Source of the DNA: Myxococcales bacterium
GTDB taxonomy: Bacteria; Myxococcota; Myxococcia; Myxococcales; Myxococcaceae
Direction of reading: 5' to 3'
DNA length: 64,000 bases
NCBI GenBank assembly: GCA_016191815.1
Contig: JACPVI010000039.1
Location: 78,962-142,961, forward strand
Shown: piece after piece, positions 53,601 through 63,271 of the stretch
How the letters are laid out: every line of letters starts with the position of its first letter
How positions within the stretch are numbered: position 1 is the first letter of the stretch
The notes under the pieces: generated by a model
The model's database searches: none
The model's input: only the letters and a program-made list of their open reading frames with translations
What the model was told of the DNA's origin: nothing
Translations under genes and position numbers: made by a program

Positions 53601-53699
53601 GGCCTCGCATCGCGGGACGCCCAGTCCTCCCCCGCCTTCCTTCTTCGGGCAGCCCAGCAGAAGCAAAGGGAGTGCGAGGAGTGGGGGATACCAGCGCAT
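50658..53699 (-). CDS. Large CehA/McbA-type (PHP) metallohydrolase lipoprotein, paralogue
   Basis: A 1013-residue protein from ATG 53699, chosen because it begins MRWYPPLLALPLLLLGCPKK, an ideal lipoprotein signal (lipobox LLGC). It has the same layout as the downstream paralogue: N-terminal beta domain (GGNLIDADVARP; SPGESRVRILTALCNDG), regulatory-like beta repeats, and the PHP domain (DLHVHSVNSPD, CSTDHDYITDF, LQMNHPRG, SDTHQ). The C-terminal beta domain contains ADGTGAYDRFPLRAP. Substrate unknown; the enzyme would act outside the inner membrane. First gene of a five-gene minus-strand operon. Confidence 0.85.
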   Translation of the reverse strand: MRWYPPLLALPLLLLGCPKKEGGGGLGVPRCEADLSGLAATEGEGAFAKIAESEADLIGGPWAHGELGDAVIGNGRIRAIIQRPLRAIGPQPYGGNLIDADVARPEGEAGSDQFGKMGILYAFGRTSQAKVVEVLADGGGGGSAIVAATGMDAVNDYLSVQNLLYRVLDAKRLKFAVDPEQPLPLRSTTYYVLSPGESRVRILTALCNDGEERVLAPVGDLVDRGGSIDFFNPDSCASAMGTGDSCFIDPSPWFGYQGDGVAYALRGYRLDDPSIPETANALLTVSGVSATLAGGEGPSGVLSWVDSTARRRPGVFVIPAHSARVYLRDFHVASDLGAITSDFAQIDQVARGSLRVTVKTASGSPAPGARVQVVAPSTGKMVTVLVADALGEARAELPEGSYRVTAGLLGHSSSIPADVAVAAGGSAASSLGLRGSARLKVTVRDPYGLPIPAKVTLLCPSGACPTSSSSYRAFYESEVLPSEVAAVGFVPPTGYLELSVSPGSYEVLVTRGPEFSAWPDTWPLSGEKLDLSTAAEATLSATLARVIDTAGWVSSDLHVHSVNSPDASVRNEVRVLNFAAEGVDILCSTDHDYITDFSQAARAVGAEGVLATMVGAEITPFDWGHYNAFPVAVRDGPNGGAFDWAGGDGPTQRPEQMMLEVRSAFPEAVLQMNHPRGPIGSLTLLRVDTATLASHAPPGDFRMEGAPDASPEDTRLFSDAFDAMEVQTGAFPSFRVLNDWMTFLSRGTVRAATANSDTHQAFVYQGGYPRTYVETAVDSPSLFDATAFAQALRGGKAIGTNGPFLRVTARRLDAAGQPAGPEVGIGGTASLNPAAGERLRVDVDIQAAEWMTFDSLELYAHAPGREATDGQDNAEWPDSRILQRKALSAGAQALEPVVVNGLTFRRLHLRESFTVAPTADDWYVVMLRSSDAARTLFPLHFAGVQCTGGTCAAKAVRPFAFTNPIFVDADGTGAYDRFPLRAPRSLPLRPQVPKRALSAGELIEALRDLVRRH

Positions 53700-53832
53700 G
53701 GGAAACCCGCAGCAGGGGCGCCGGCCCGGTCGCAGGCGCGCAGCCACGGCAGGTATACCCCCGCCCGCGCCGACGGTCACCACGCGATGCCCCGCGCCGG
53801 CTCAGGTTCGTCGCTAGCCGCGGGCCGCAGGC

Positions 53833-53880
53833 TTCTTTTCTGCAAAACTTGATAGTGCTGGCCAGTTCTGCAGAAAAGAA
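53833..53880. promoter_or_regulatory. 12-bp perfect inverted repeat, probable autoregulatory operator
   Basis: TTCTTTTCTGCA (53833-53844) is exactly repeated in reverse complement as TGCAGAAAAGAA (53869-53880), with a further AACT/AGTT pairing inside. The block is AT-rich in an otherwise GC-rich sequence and ends 29 bp before the start of the AbiEi/DUF559 gene. AbiEi-family antitoxins repress their own genes through inverted repeats, so an operator is the likely reading. Confidence 0.7.
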
Positions 53881-53909
53881 TACGATGCGGCTTGTGCGGA
53901 GGCGGACAC

Positions 53910-54857
53910 GTGATCGAGGCGGAGGCCAAGTGCCAGCGGCTGGCGGCGAGGAGACGGGGAGTCCTCTCGAGGCATGAGGCGCTGTCGGCGGGGATGTCGG
54001 CCGAGACGATCAGGCGGCGCGCGAAGAGTGGCCAGTGGGAGGAGCTGTTCCCGGGCGTCTATGCAATGCCCGGGGCGCCCAGGAGTTGGGAGCAGCGGCT
54101 TGTGGCCGCGTGCGCTTGGGGCGGGAAAGGAGTGGTGGCCTCGCACCGATCGGCGGCCGCGCTGTTCGGGTTCCCGAGGTTTCAGCCGGGCCTGATCGAG
54201 ATCACGACTACGCGGGGGACGAGGCCGCCACCTGGGTTGAGCGTGCACAGGGTGCGCTGGCTGCCGAAAGACGACCTGGCGGAACTGCGGGGAATTCCAG
54301 TGACCGATGCGGCGCGCACCCTGATCGATCTCGGTGCAGTGGTGAGCGTTGGTGAGGTGCGGGCCGCGGTGGAGGACGCGCTCCGTCGCCGGCTCACTGC
54401 GGTGCCGCTCCTCGAGGGCGTGCTTGAGCTTCGGGCGCGCAGTGGTCGGCGAGGGGCAGGCGCACTGCGGCAGATCATCGGTGAGCTCGCGCCCGGCTAC
54501 CGCCCCACCGAGAGCGAGTTGGAGAACCGGCTCCGGGAGGTGCTTGAGGAGGCGGGGCTGCCTGCAGCGCAGCAGCACGAGGTCGTTTCCGCGGGCAGGC
54601 GTCACCGGCTGGATTTTGCGTACCCCTCGCTGAGGCTCGCCCTAGAGGCCGACAGCAAGCGGCACCACATGCTGTCGAGCGACTGGGAGCGAGACCTGGA
54701 GAGGCGCAACGCCCTCACGCGGAACGGGTGGAGGTTGCTGCACTTCAGTTGGGACGCGGTCACGCGCCGGTCGGGCAGCCTGGTAGCCGCGATAAGGCAG
54801 GCGATGTCCGTGTGCCGAGCGGAGATGGCTGCCGGGCAGGCTCGCCGGCTCCGGTAG
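53910..54857 (+). CDS. AbiEi-like N-terminal domain fused to DUF559 (Vsr-like) nuclease domain
   Basis: A 315-residue protein from GTG 53910 (GGAGG at 53898-53902, spacer 7; TTG 53892 would add six residues). Residues 1-55 form an AbiEi-type winged helix (RHEALSAGMSAETIRRRAKSGQWEELFPGVYAMPG). A middle AbiEi-like domain follows (ASHRSAAALFGFP; GIPVTDAARTLIDLGAVV). The C-terminus is a DUF559/PD-(D/E)xK-like nuclease fold (TESELENRLREVLEEAGL; RRHRLDFAYPSLRLALEAD; LTRNGWRLLHFSWDAV). No separate AbiEii toxin gene lies beside it. Common in Actinobacteria and myxobacteria as a single gene; function not established. Confidence 0.85.
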   Translation: MIEAEAKCQRLAARRRGVLSRHEALSAGMSAETIRRRAKSGQWEELFPGVYAMPGAPRSWEQRLVAACAWGGKGVVASHRSAAALFGFPRFQPGLIEITTTRGTRPPPGLSVHRVRWLPKDDLAELRGIPVTDAARTLIDLGAVVSVGEVRAAVEDALRRRLTAVPLLEGVLELRARSGRRGAGALRQIIGELAPGYRPTESELENRLREVLEEAGLPAAQQHEVVSAGRRHRLDFAYPSLRLALEADSKRHHMLSSDWERDLERRNALTRNGWRLLHFSWDAVTRRSGSLVAAIRQAMSVCRAEMAAGQARRLR

Positions 54858-55122
54858 AGGCGCTGCGAATCCGTCGGGCCAAACCCAGAGCTCGCCCAAG
54901 TCGCCCAGGGGATCCGGCGTACATCGAGGCCAAGATGTGCCGAGCACCGATGCCCGGCCCCGGAGAGACCGGCCGCAGCAGGCGGAAAAGGGCGAAGCCC
55001 GATAGCAACCCTGTCAATTCGCGTGACGGGCTGGAACTCCGTGGCGGTCACCCCGCGGTTCAGCGCCCCCTCCCGCGTCGGCAGGCAGGAGGATCGGGCA
55101 CGCCGCATGCAAGACTGCGGGC

Positions 55123-55800
55123 ATGCTCCTGCTCTTCGCAGCCACCGTGGTCTTCCTCGATCCCGGACACGGGCCAGACTCTCCGGGCGCCACCAGCGCC
55201 CGCGGGATCCCCGAGTTCCGCTACAACCAGGAATGGGCCGCGCGCCTCGAGGGCGCGCTTCGCGCGGTGCCAGGCATCGAGGTGAAGCGCACTCGGAGAG
55301 ACGGCCAGGCGCTGGCCCTCGCCGAGCGCGCGGAGCGGGCGAACTCGGCGCGGGCGGCGCTGCTGCTTTCCATCCACCACGACGCCGCCGGGGCAGGGGA
55401 GAAGCTGAGCTGGACGGACCAGGGCAAAGCGCGAGAGCATCAGCTGGTCGCCCGCGGCTACTCGCTGCACGTGAGGGGAGACCGGCCCGAGTCCGTCGCT
55501 GCGGCCCTGGCGATCTCCCGCGCCATCTCCGCGGCCGGCTTTGCTCCGGCCGAGTACCACCGGCGGCACTACCGCCTGGTGGAGGGCACCGATGCCTCGC
55601 TCGCGATCTACGACCGGCCGGAGCTGGGGCTCTTGCGCCGGGCGAAAGTGCCCGCGGTGATCCTGGAACTGGGCTTCATCGACCACCTGGAGGAGGAGGC
55701 GTCGCTCGCGACCCCCGAAGTCCGCGCCCGCCTGCTCGAGGCGATCGTTCGAGGAGTCCGGGAGGCGGCCCCAAAGCCGCAGCCCGAGGCCGCGCGCTGA
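55123..55800 (+). CDS. N-acetylmuramoyl-L-alanine amidase (Amidase_3)
   Basis: A 225-residue AmiC-like zinc hydrolase. The zinc and catalytic residues are visible: His in FLDPGHGPDS, Glu31 in the IPEFRYNQEW region, His-His in LLSIHHDA and the catalytic Glu in ILELGFIDHLEEE. It cleaves the amide between MurNAc and L-Ala in peptidoglycan. The N-terminus (MLLLFAATVVFLDPGHG) leaves no room for a separate signal peptide, since the first hydrophobic strand is part of the fold. It may therefore be cytoplasmic or exported another way. Confidence 0.88.
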   Translation: MLLLFAATVVFLDPGHGPDSPGATSARGIPEFRYNQEWAARLEGALRAVPGIEVKRTRRDGQALALAERAERANSARAALLLSIHHDAAGAGEKLSWTDQGKAREHQLVARGYSLHVRGDRPESVAAALAISRAISAAGFAPAEYHRRHYRLVEGTDASLAIYDRPELGLLRRAKVPAVILELGFIDHLEEEASLATPEVRARLLEAIVRGVREAAPKPQPEAAR

Positions 55801-55842
55801 GCCCGATCGGAACACCAGGCGGTTGTGGTAGTCAGCGCCCCC

Positions 55843-57702
55843 ATGAAGACGCGACGGCTCACCATGGCGCAGGCGCTCATCGAGTACCTCCTCCAGCAGC
55901 ACGTGGAGCGGGACGGGCGCGAGCACCCCTTCTTCGGCGGCGTGTTCGGCATCTTCGGGCACGGGAACGTCGCCGGAATCGGCCAGGCGCTCCAGCAGCG
56001 GCCCCAGCTCCGCTACTACCAGTGCCGGAACGAGCAGGCGATGGTCCACACTGCCGCCGCCTACGCCCGGATGCGGAACCGACTCGGCGCGCTGGCCTGC
56101 ACGAGCTCGGTGGGCCCGGGAGCGACCAACATGGTGACCGCCGCTGCCGGAGCGACGATCAACCGGCTGCCGGTGCTGCTCCTGCCAGGCGACATCTTCG
56201 CGCGGCGAAACGTGGCTCCGGTACTGCAGCAGCTCGAGTGGGCGTCCACTCAGGACGTCTCGGTGAACGACTGCTTCCGCCCGGTCTCGCGCTACTGGGA
56301 CCGCATCCAGCGCCCCGACCAGCTCGTCACCGCGCTCCCCGAGGCGATGCGGGTGCTCACCTCTCCGGCGGAGACGGGAGCGGTCAGTCTATGCCTTCCC
56401 CAGGACGTGCAGGCGGAGGCGTACGACTACCCGGCGGCCCTTTTCGAGCGCCGGGTGTGGGCCGTGCCCAGGCCGAGGGCAGACGAGGCGCTGATCGCCC
56501 GCGCCGCGGAGTGGATCCGCGAATCGAAGGCGCCCCTGATCGTGGCGGGCGGAGGGGTCATCTACTCCGAAGCCTGCGAGGCCCTCTCGTCGTTCGCGAG
56601 CGCGACCGGCATACCGGTGTGCGAGACCCAGGCCGGCAAGGGCTCGCTGTCCTGGGAGCATGCGCAATCGGTCGGCGCGGTGGGCGTCACCGGCTCGCGG
56701 GCGGCCAACGTGCTGGCCCGGCAGGCCGACCTGGTGCTGTGCATCGGCACCCGGCTGGCGGATTTCACCACCGCCTCGAAGACAGCGTTCCAAAACCCCG
56801 AGGTGCGGTTCATCAACGTGAACGTCGCCGAGGTGGACGCGCACAAGCACGGCGCCCTTCCGCTCCTCGCAGACGCGAAGGTCGCGCTCGAGGAGCTGGC
56901 TTCGCGCCTGCGCGAGTGCCGCGTGGCGGCGGAGCACCGGGAAAACGTCGCCGCCCTGCGCAGGGAGTGGAACGCCGAGGTCGATCGCATCTTCGGGATC
57001 CGCCACGGCCCACCGCTGAGCCAGGGCGAGGTGATCGGGCTGCTCTGCTCGTCTTCGGCTCCCAAGGACGTGGTGGTTTGCGCGGCGGGGAGCCTGCCCG
57101 GCGATCTGCACAAGCTGTGGCGGTCGCGAGATCCCAAGGGCTACCACGTCGAGTACGGCTACTCGTGCATGGGATACGAGATCGCCGGCGGGCTGGGAGT
57201 GAAGCTGGCGGCGCCCGACCGTGAGGTCTACGTGATGGTCGGCGACGGCTCGTATTTGATGATGGCCCAGGAGCTCGTCACCGCGGTGCAGGAGGGGGTA
57301 AAGCTCGTCGTCCTGCTGCTGGACAACCACGGCTACGCAAGTATTGGCGGCCTGTCGCAGTCGGTGGGCAGCGGAGGCTTCGGCACGCGCTACCGGTTCC
57401 GTGGGCCGGACGGCCAGCTCAGCGGCGACCCTTTGCCGGTGGACTTCGCTTCCAACGCCGCCAGCCTGGGGGCGAAGGCGCTCGTCGTGCGGACGCACGA
57501 CGAGCTTCGCCAGGCGCTCTCTGCCGCCCGCGCGGAGACGCGGACCACGGTGATCGTCGCGGAGGTGGACCGCGAGTCGCGGGTGCCCGGCTACGAGTCG
57601 TGGTGGGACGTCCCGGTGGCCGAAGTGTCGGAGATGGAGACCGTGCGCCAGGCGCGCGCGGCCTACGAAGCCGCCCGGCGAAAGGAGCGCTGGTTCCCCT
57701 GA
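55843..57702 (+). CDS. iolD: IolD-type ThDP enzyme (trihydroxycyclohexanedione acylhydrolase)
   Basis: A 619-residue thiamine-diphosphate enzyme. IolD signatures are strong: MKTRRLTMAQALIEYLLQQ, GIFGHGNVAGIGQALQQ, YYQCRNEQAMVHTAAAYARM, TINRLPVLLLPGDIFARRNVAP, and the ThDP motif VGDGSYLMMAQELVTAVQEGVKL with DNHGYAS. IolD opens 3D-(3,5/4)-trihydroxycyclohexane-1,2-dione in myo-inositol catabolism. No iolB, iolC, iolE or iolG is in the window, so a different role is possible. I use ATG 55843, matching family N-termini, instead of GTG/ATG 55825. Confidence 0.88.
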   Translation: MKTRRLTMAQALIEYLLQQHVERDGREHPFFGGVFGIFGHGNVAGIGQALQQRPQLRYYQCRNEQAMVHTAAAYARMRNRLGALACTSSVGPGATNMVTAAAGATINRLPVLLLPGDIFARRNVAPVLQQLEWASTQDVSVNDCFRPVSRYWDRIQRPDQLVTALPEAMRVLTSPAETGAVSLCLPQDVQAEAYDYPAALFERRVWAVPRPRADEALIARAAEWIRESKAPLIVAGGGVIYSEACEALSSFASATGIPVCETQAGKGSLSWEHAQSVGAVGVTGSRAANVLARQADLVLCIGTRLADFTTASKTAFQNPEVRFINVNVAEVDAHKHGALPLLADAKVALEELASRLRECRVAAEHRENVAALRREWNAEVDRIFGIRHGPPLSQGEVIGLLCSSSAPKDVVVCAAGSLPGDLHKLWRSRDPKGYHVEYGYSCMGYEIAGGLGVKLAAPDREVYVMVGDGSYLMMAQELVTAVQEGVKLVVLLLDNHGYASIGGLSQSVGSGGFGTRYRFRGPDGQLSGDPLPVDFASNAASLGAKALVVRTHDELRQALSAARAETRTTVIVAEVDRESRVPGYESWWDVPVAEVSEMETVRQARAAYEAARRKERWFP

Positions 57703-57729
57703 CACTCCCAGAGGAGGAGGAACAACCGA

Positions 57730-57997
57730 ATGAGAGCTAGCGCGGAAGTCCACCGTGGTCGTCAGTGGCACCACGGTTCAGATCGCCAGCGTCTGCAACT
57801 CCGATGGCGGCTGCGCAATCGAGCGGATGAACATCGGCGTTACCACTTCGGGAACCCAGGTGACGTCCACGGCGCAGTGCCCCTCCAACTGCCAGGACTG
57901 CGGCGGAACGAACGGGTACACGGCGAGCGGGAGCGACCTGTTCATCTTCGACGCTCGGCAGGGCTCCACCACCGTGGAAACCTACACGCGGCCGTAG
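57730..57997 (+). pseudogene. Remnant of a small secreted cysteine-rich protein
   Basis: A strong ribosome site (AGGAGGAGGAA, 57712-57722) precedes ATG 57730, but that frame gives unlikely sequence. The next frame from 57734 encodes STVVVSGTTVQIASVCNSDGG and then four further cysteines (CPSNCQDC region), ending at 57997. The beta-rich pattern looks like the C-terminal half of an exported protein whose signal peptide region is deleted or frameshifted. A start at GTG 57755 would give an 80-residue product without export signal. Confidence 0.4.
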
Positions 57998-58016
57998 CTC
58001 GGCAAAGGGGGCCAAG

Positions 58017-61001
<2,985 letters not shown>

Positions 61002-61032
61002 CCGGCGCGCGATAAGCTCCTCCTGCCTTCCG

Positions 61033-62139
61033 ATGCCCAGGCTGAGCTTCTACTGCCTCGTCCTCACCGATGGCGCGGCGCCCAATCCAACGCTGCCCGG
61101 GTCGGAGTTCGGCGTCCGCCCGCTTGCCGGCATTCCCTGCCCCTGCGCAGATGACGAGCTTTTCGGGCCCCACGCGGAATCGTTCACCCGCGCGGCGCAG
61201 GCGGCCCGGGCGGCCTACCTGTTCCACGGCTCCAGGAGCGCCCGCCACGAGGTGGGAGGTTTCCTCGGGGCCGCCCACGAGGCTCTCGCGGTAGCGGTGG
61301 ACGGCGTGGCGGCCTTTTGCCTCGACGTGCTCAGGCTCTGGCCCTTTCCATCGAAGGACGCGATCGATCTCCCGACCGACCCGCTGCCGGAGGACGTCTT
61401 CGCGCTCGGCTTCACCGAGAGGGGGCCGGGCTCGTTCCGGGCGCTGACCTACGGTCTGTCGAAGCTGGGCCAGAGGGAGATCACCTTCGATTTCACCGGC
61501 CGAGGCCTGGCGGACGAGGCGAAGTACCTCTGCTCGCACCTGGCGGACTACGTGATGAGCCAGACCCGGCGGGTCGATCACCGCCAGTCGATGAGCTTCG
61601 GCTTCGACCGGCTGGAGTTCCGCGCCGCCGAAGGGGAGGCAGGAGGCCCGCTGCGCGGCTGGCACGCGCCCTACGTGCAGCGGGCGCTGCCCGAGGAGTT
61701 GTTCCCCGGGGTCGGGCTGCTCGAGGCACGCTGCTTCGAGCCCCTCTCGGACAAGCTCGCCTCGGACGTCACTTTGGCCCTGGAGCGGTCTTTGGAGCAA
61801 AGGCGGCTCCTCGACGAGTTGGGGCTCGAAGGGGAGGCGCCTCACCAGGGCACCATGGTGCGCTCTTGCGCGTGTGCGGGCGGCCCCGACGGCCTGGTCG
61901 GGTGGCGGGAGGAGCCGGACACGATTCGCCACAGCGGCTGGTCGTTCCTTTGCGGCCGCTCGCCGCATCCCGCGGAGGAGGTGGGAACCGTGCCGCTCGG
62001 AGCGCTGGCGCACCGGCTCCCGCAGATCGTCCGCTACCTGGCCCTGCCTGCGGGGTGCCGCGTGACCTGGAGGGGCGGCGAGGCGGTGGTCGATGCGGGG
62101 CGGCTGATGGACGAGGAAGAGGAAGAGTCGGGCTTGTAG
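61033..62139 (+). CDS. Hypothetical protein with DUF2185/Imm33-like C-terminus
   Basis: A 368-residue soluble protein from ATG 61033. The N-terminus (LSFYCLVLTDGAAPNPTLPG) starts a mixed alpha/beta domain of about 260 residues of no recognised family. The last 80 residues (DTIRHSGWSFLCGRSPH; LAHRLPQIVRYLALPAGCRVTWRGGEAV) resemble the DUF2185/Imm33 module (SGWxFxxG, then a Pro-x-I-x-x-Y-L segment), often an immunity protein. It is placed 31 bp after the mutase gene. Identity is by eye only. Confidence 0.6.
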   Translation: MPRLSFYCLVLTDGAAPNPTLPGSEFGVRPLAGIPCPCADDELFGPHAESFTRAAQAARAAYLFHGSRSARHEVGGFLGAAHEALAVAVDGVAAFCLDVLRLWPFPSKDAIDLPTDPLPEDVFALGFTERGPGSFRALTYGLSKLGQREITFDFTGRGLADEAKYLCSHLADYVMSQTRRVDHRQSMSFGFDRLEFRAAEGEAGGPLRGWHAPYVQRALPEELFPGVGLLEARCFEPLSDKLASDVTLALERSLEQRRLLDELGLEGEAPHQGTMVRSCACAGGPDGLVGWREEPDTIRHSGWSFLCGRSPHPAEEVGTVPLGALAHRLPQIVRYLALPAGCRVTWRGGEAVVDAGRLMDEEEEESGL

Positions 62140-62151
62140 CCCAATGCCGCG

Positions 62152-62874
62152 ATGAGCTTCTTCGGCGAGCTGTACCTCCGCAGCACGGTCCCCTTCCTGG
62201 CCCGGGAAGTCACCGAGCGAGAGGTGGCCTATCTCGCCGAGTCGTTCGGCCGATGGCCGGTGCGCGGGCCGATCGTCGATTTGGGCTGTGGCCACGGCCG
62301 GCACGCAGGGCCGCTCTCGCGCGCGCTGGGAAGGCCGCTCCTGGGGATCGACCTGGACCGCCTCTCGCTCTTGCGGCGGGAGGACGGCTTTCCCGCGATC
62401 AGGGGCGACTTCTTTCAGTTGCCGCTGAGGGATCGATCGATCGCCTGCGCCTACTCCTGGTACTCGACGCTCTTCGTATTCGATGACGATCGGCAGCTTC
62501 CCCTCTTCCGCGAGGTGGCGCGGGTGCTGGCACCCGGAGGGCTCCTAGTGCTCCACACGGTTCCGTGGGAGCGAGTGGCCGCCGAGCCGGAGGCCCACTA
62601 CGAGGGCAAGCTTCCGGACGGCAGCTACCTCTTCGAGCGAAGCACTTTCGATCCGTCGACAGGGCGAGACAACGGCTTCCGGGCGCTGCGCGAGACGGGC
62701 GGGCGCGTCCTTTCCGCGCACTTCTTCATCCGTTACTATCCGCTCCCGCAGCACTGCGAGCTGTTGAGGGCCGCCGGCATGCGGATGGCCTGGGCGCACG
62801 GCGGGGTGGCGGGCGGTCCGCCGACGCCTTCCTCGACAGACTTGATCATCGGAGCGGAGCGCGAGCATGCCTGA
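62152..62874 (+). CDS. Class I SAM-dependent methyltransferase
   Basis: A 240-residue methyltransferase. SAM-binding motif I is [18 protein letters not shown] (near residue 42), the acidic residue that binds the ribose is in [10 protein letters not shown], and motif IV-like [36 protein letters not shown] follows. Substrate unknown. Start 12 bp after the previous stop; end overlaps the mutase B12 subunit by 8 bp, so it is co-translated with it. Confidence 0.85.
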   Translation: MSFFGELYLRSTVPFLAREVTEREVAYLAESFGRWPVRGPIVDLGCGHGRHAGPLSRALGRPLLGIDLDRLSLLRREDGFPAIRGDFFQLPLRDRSIACAYSWYSTLFVFDDDRQLPLFREVARVLAPGGLLVLHTVPWERVAAEPEAHYEGKLPDGSYLFERSTFDPSTGRDNGFRALRETGGRVLSAHFFIRYYPLPQHCELLRAAGMRMAWAHGGVAGGPPTPSSTDLIIGAEREHA

Positions 62875-63271
62875 GCGGAAGCTGCGGATCCTGGTGGCGA
62901 AGCCGGGGCTCGACGGACACGACCGCGGAGCCAAGATTGTGGCGCGTGCCTTGAGGGACGCGGGGATGGAGGTCATCTACACCGGCCTCCACCAGACGCC
63001 GGAGATGATCGTCAGCTCTGCCATCCAGGAGGACGTGGACGCGATCGGGATGTCGATCATGTCGGGCGCGCACATGACGCTCTTCCCCTCGGTGATCGAG
63101 CTGTTGAAGGAGCGCAAGGCGCCGGACATCCGGGTGTTCGGAGGGGGGATTGTTCCGGGAGAGGACATTCCCAAGCTGAAACGGATCGGGGTGGCCGAGG
63201 TCTTCACCCCGGGCAGCTCGACGCAGGACATCGTGGCTTGGATACGGAACAACATCCCGCCCAGGGCGTGA
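62867..63271 (+). CDS. Acyl-CoA mutase B12-binding (small) subunit
   Basis: A 134-residue cobalamin-binding domain. [32 protein letters not shown] carries the DxHxxG motif whose His replaces dimethylbenzimidazole as lower cobalt ligand. [14 protein letters not shown] and [27 protein letters not shown] complete the fold. It pairs with the large subunit encoded at 58017-61001, an archaeal-type split mutase. The stop overlaps the next GTG start. Confidence 0.93.
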   Translation: MPERKLRILVAKPGLDGHDRGAKIVARALRDAGMEVIYTGLHQTPEMIVSSAIQEDVDAIGMSIMSGAHMTLFPSVIELLKERKAPDIRVFGGGIVPGEDIPKLKRIGVAEVFTPGSSTQDIVAWIRNNIPPRA

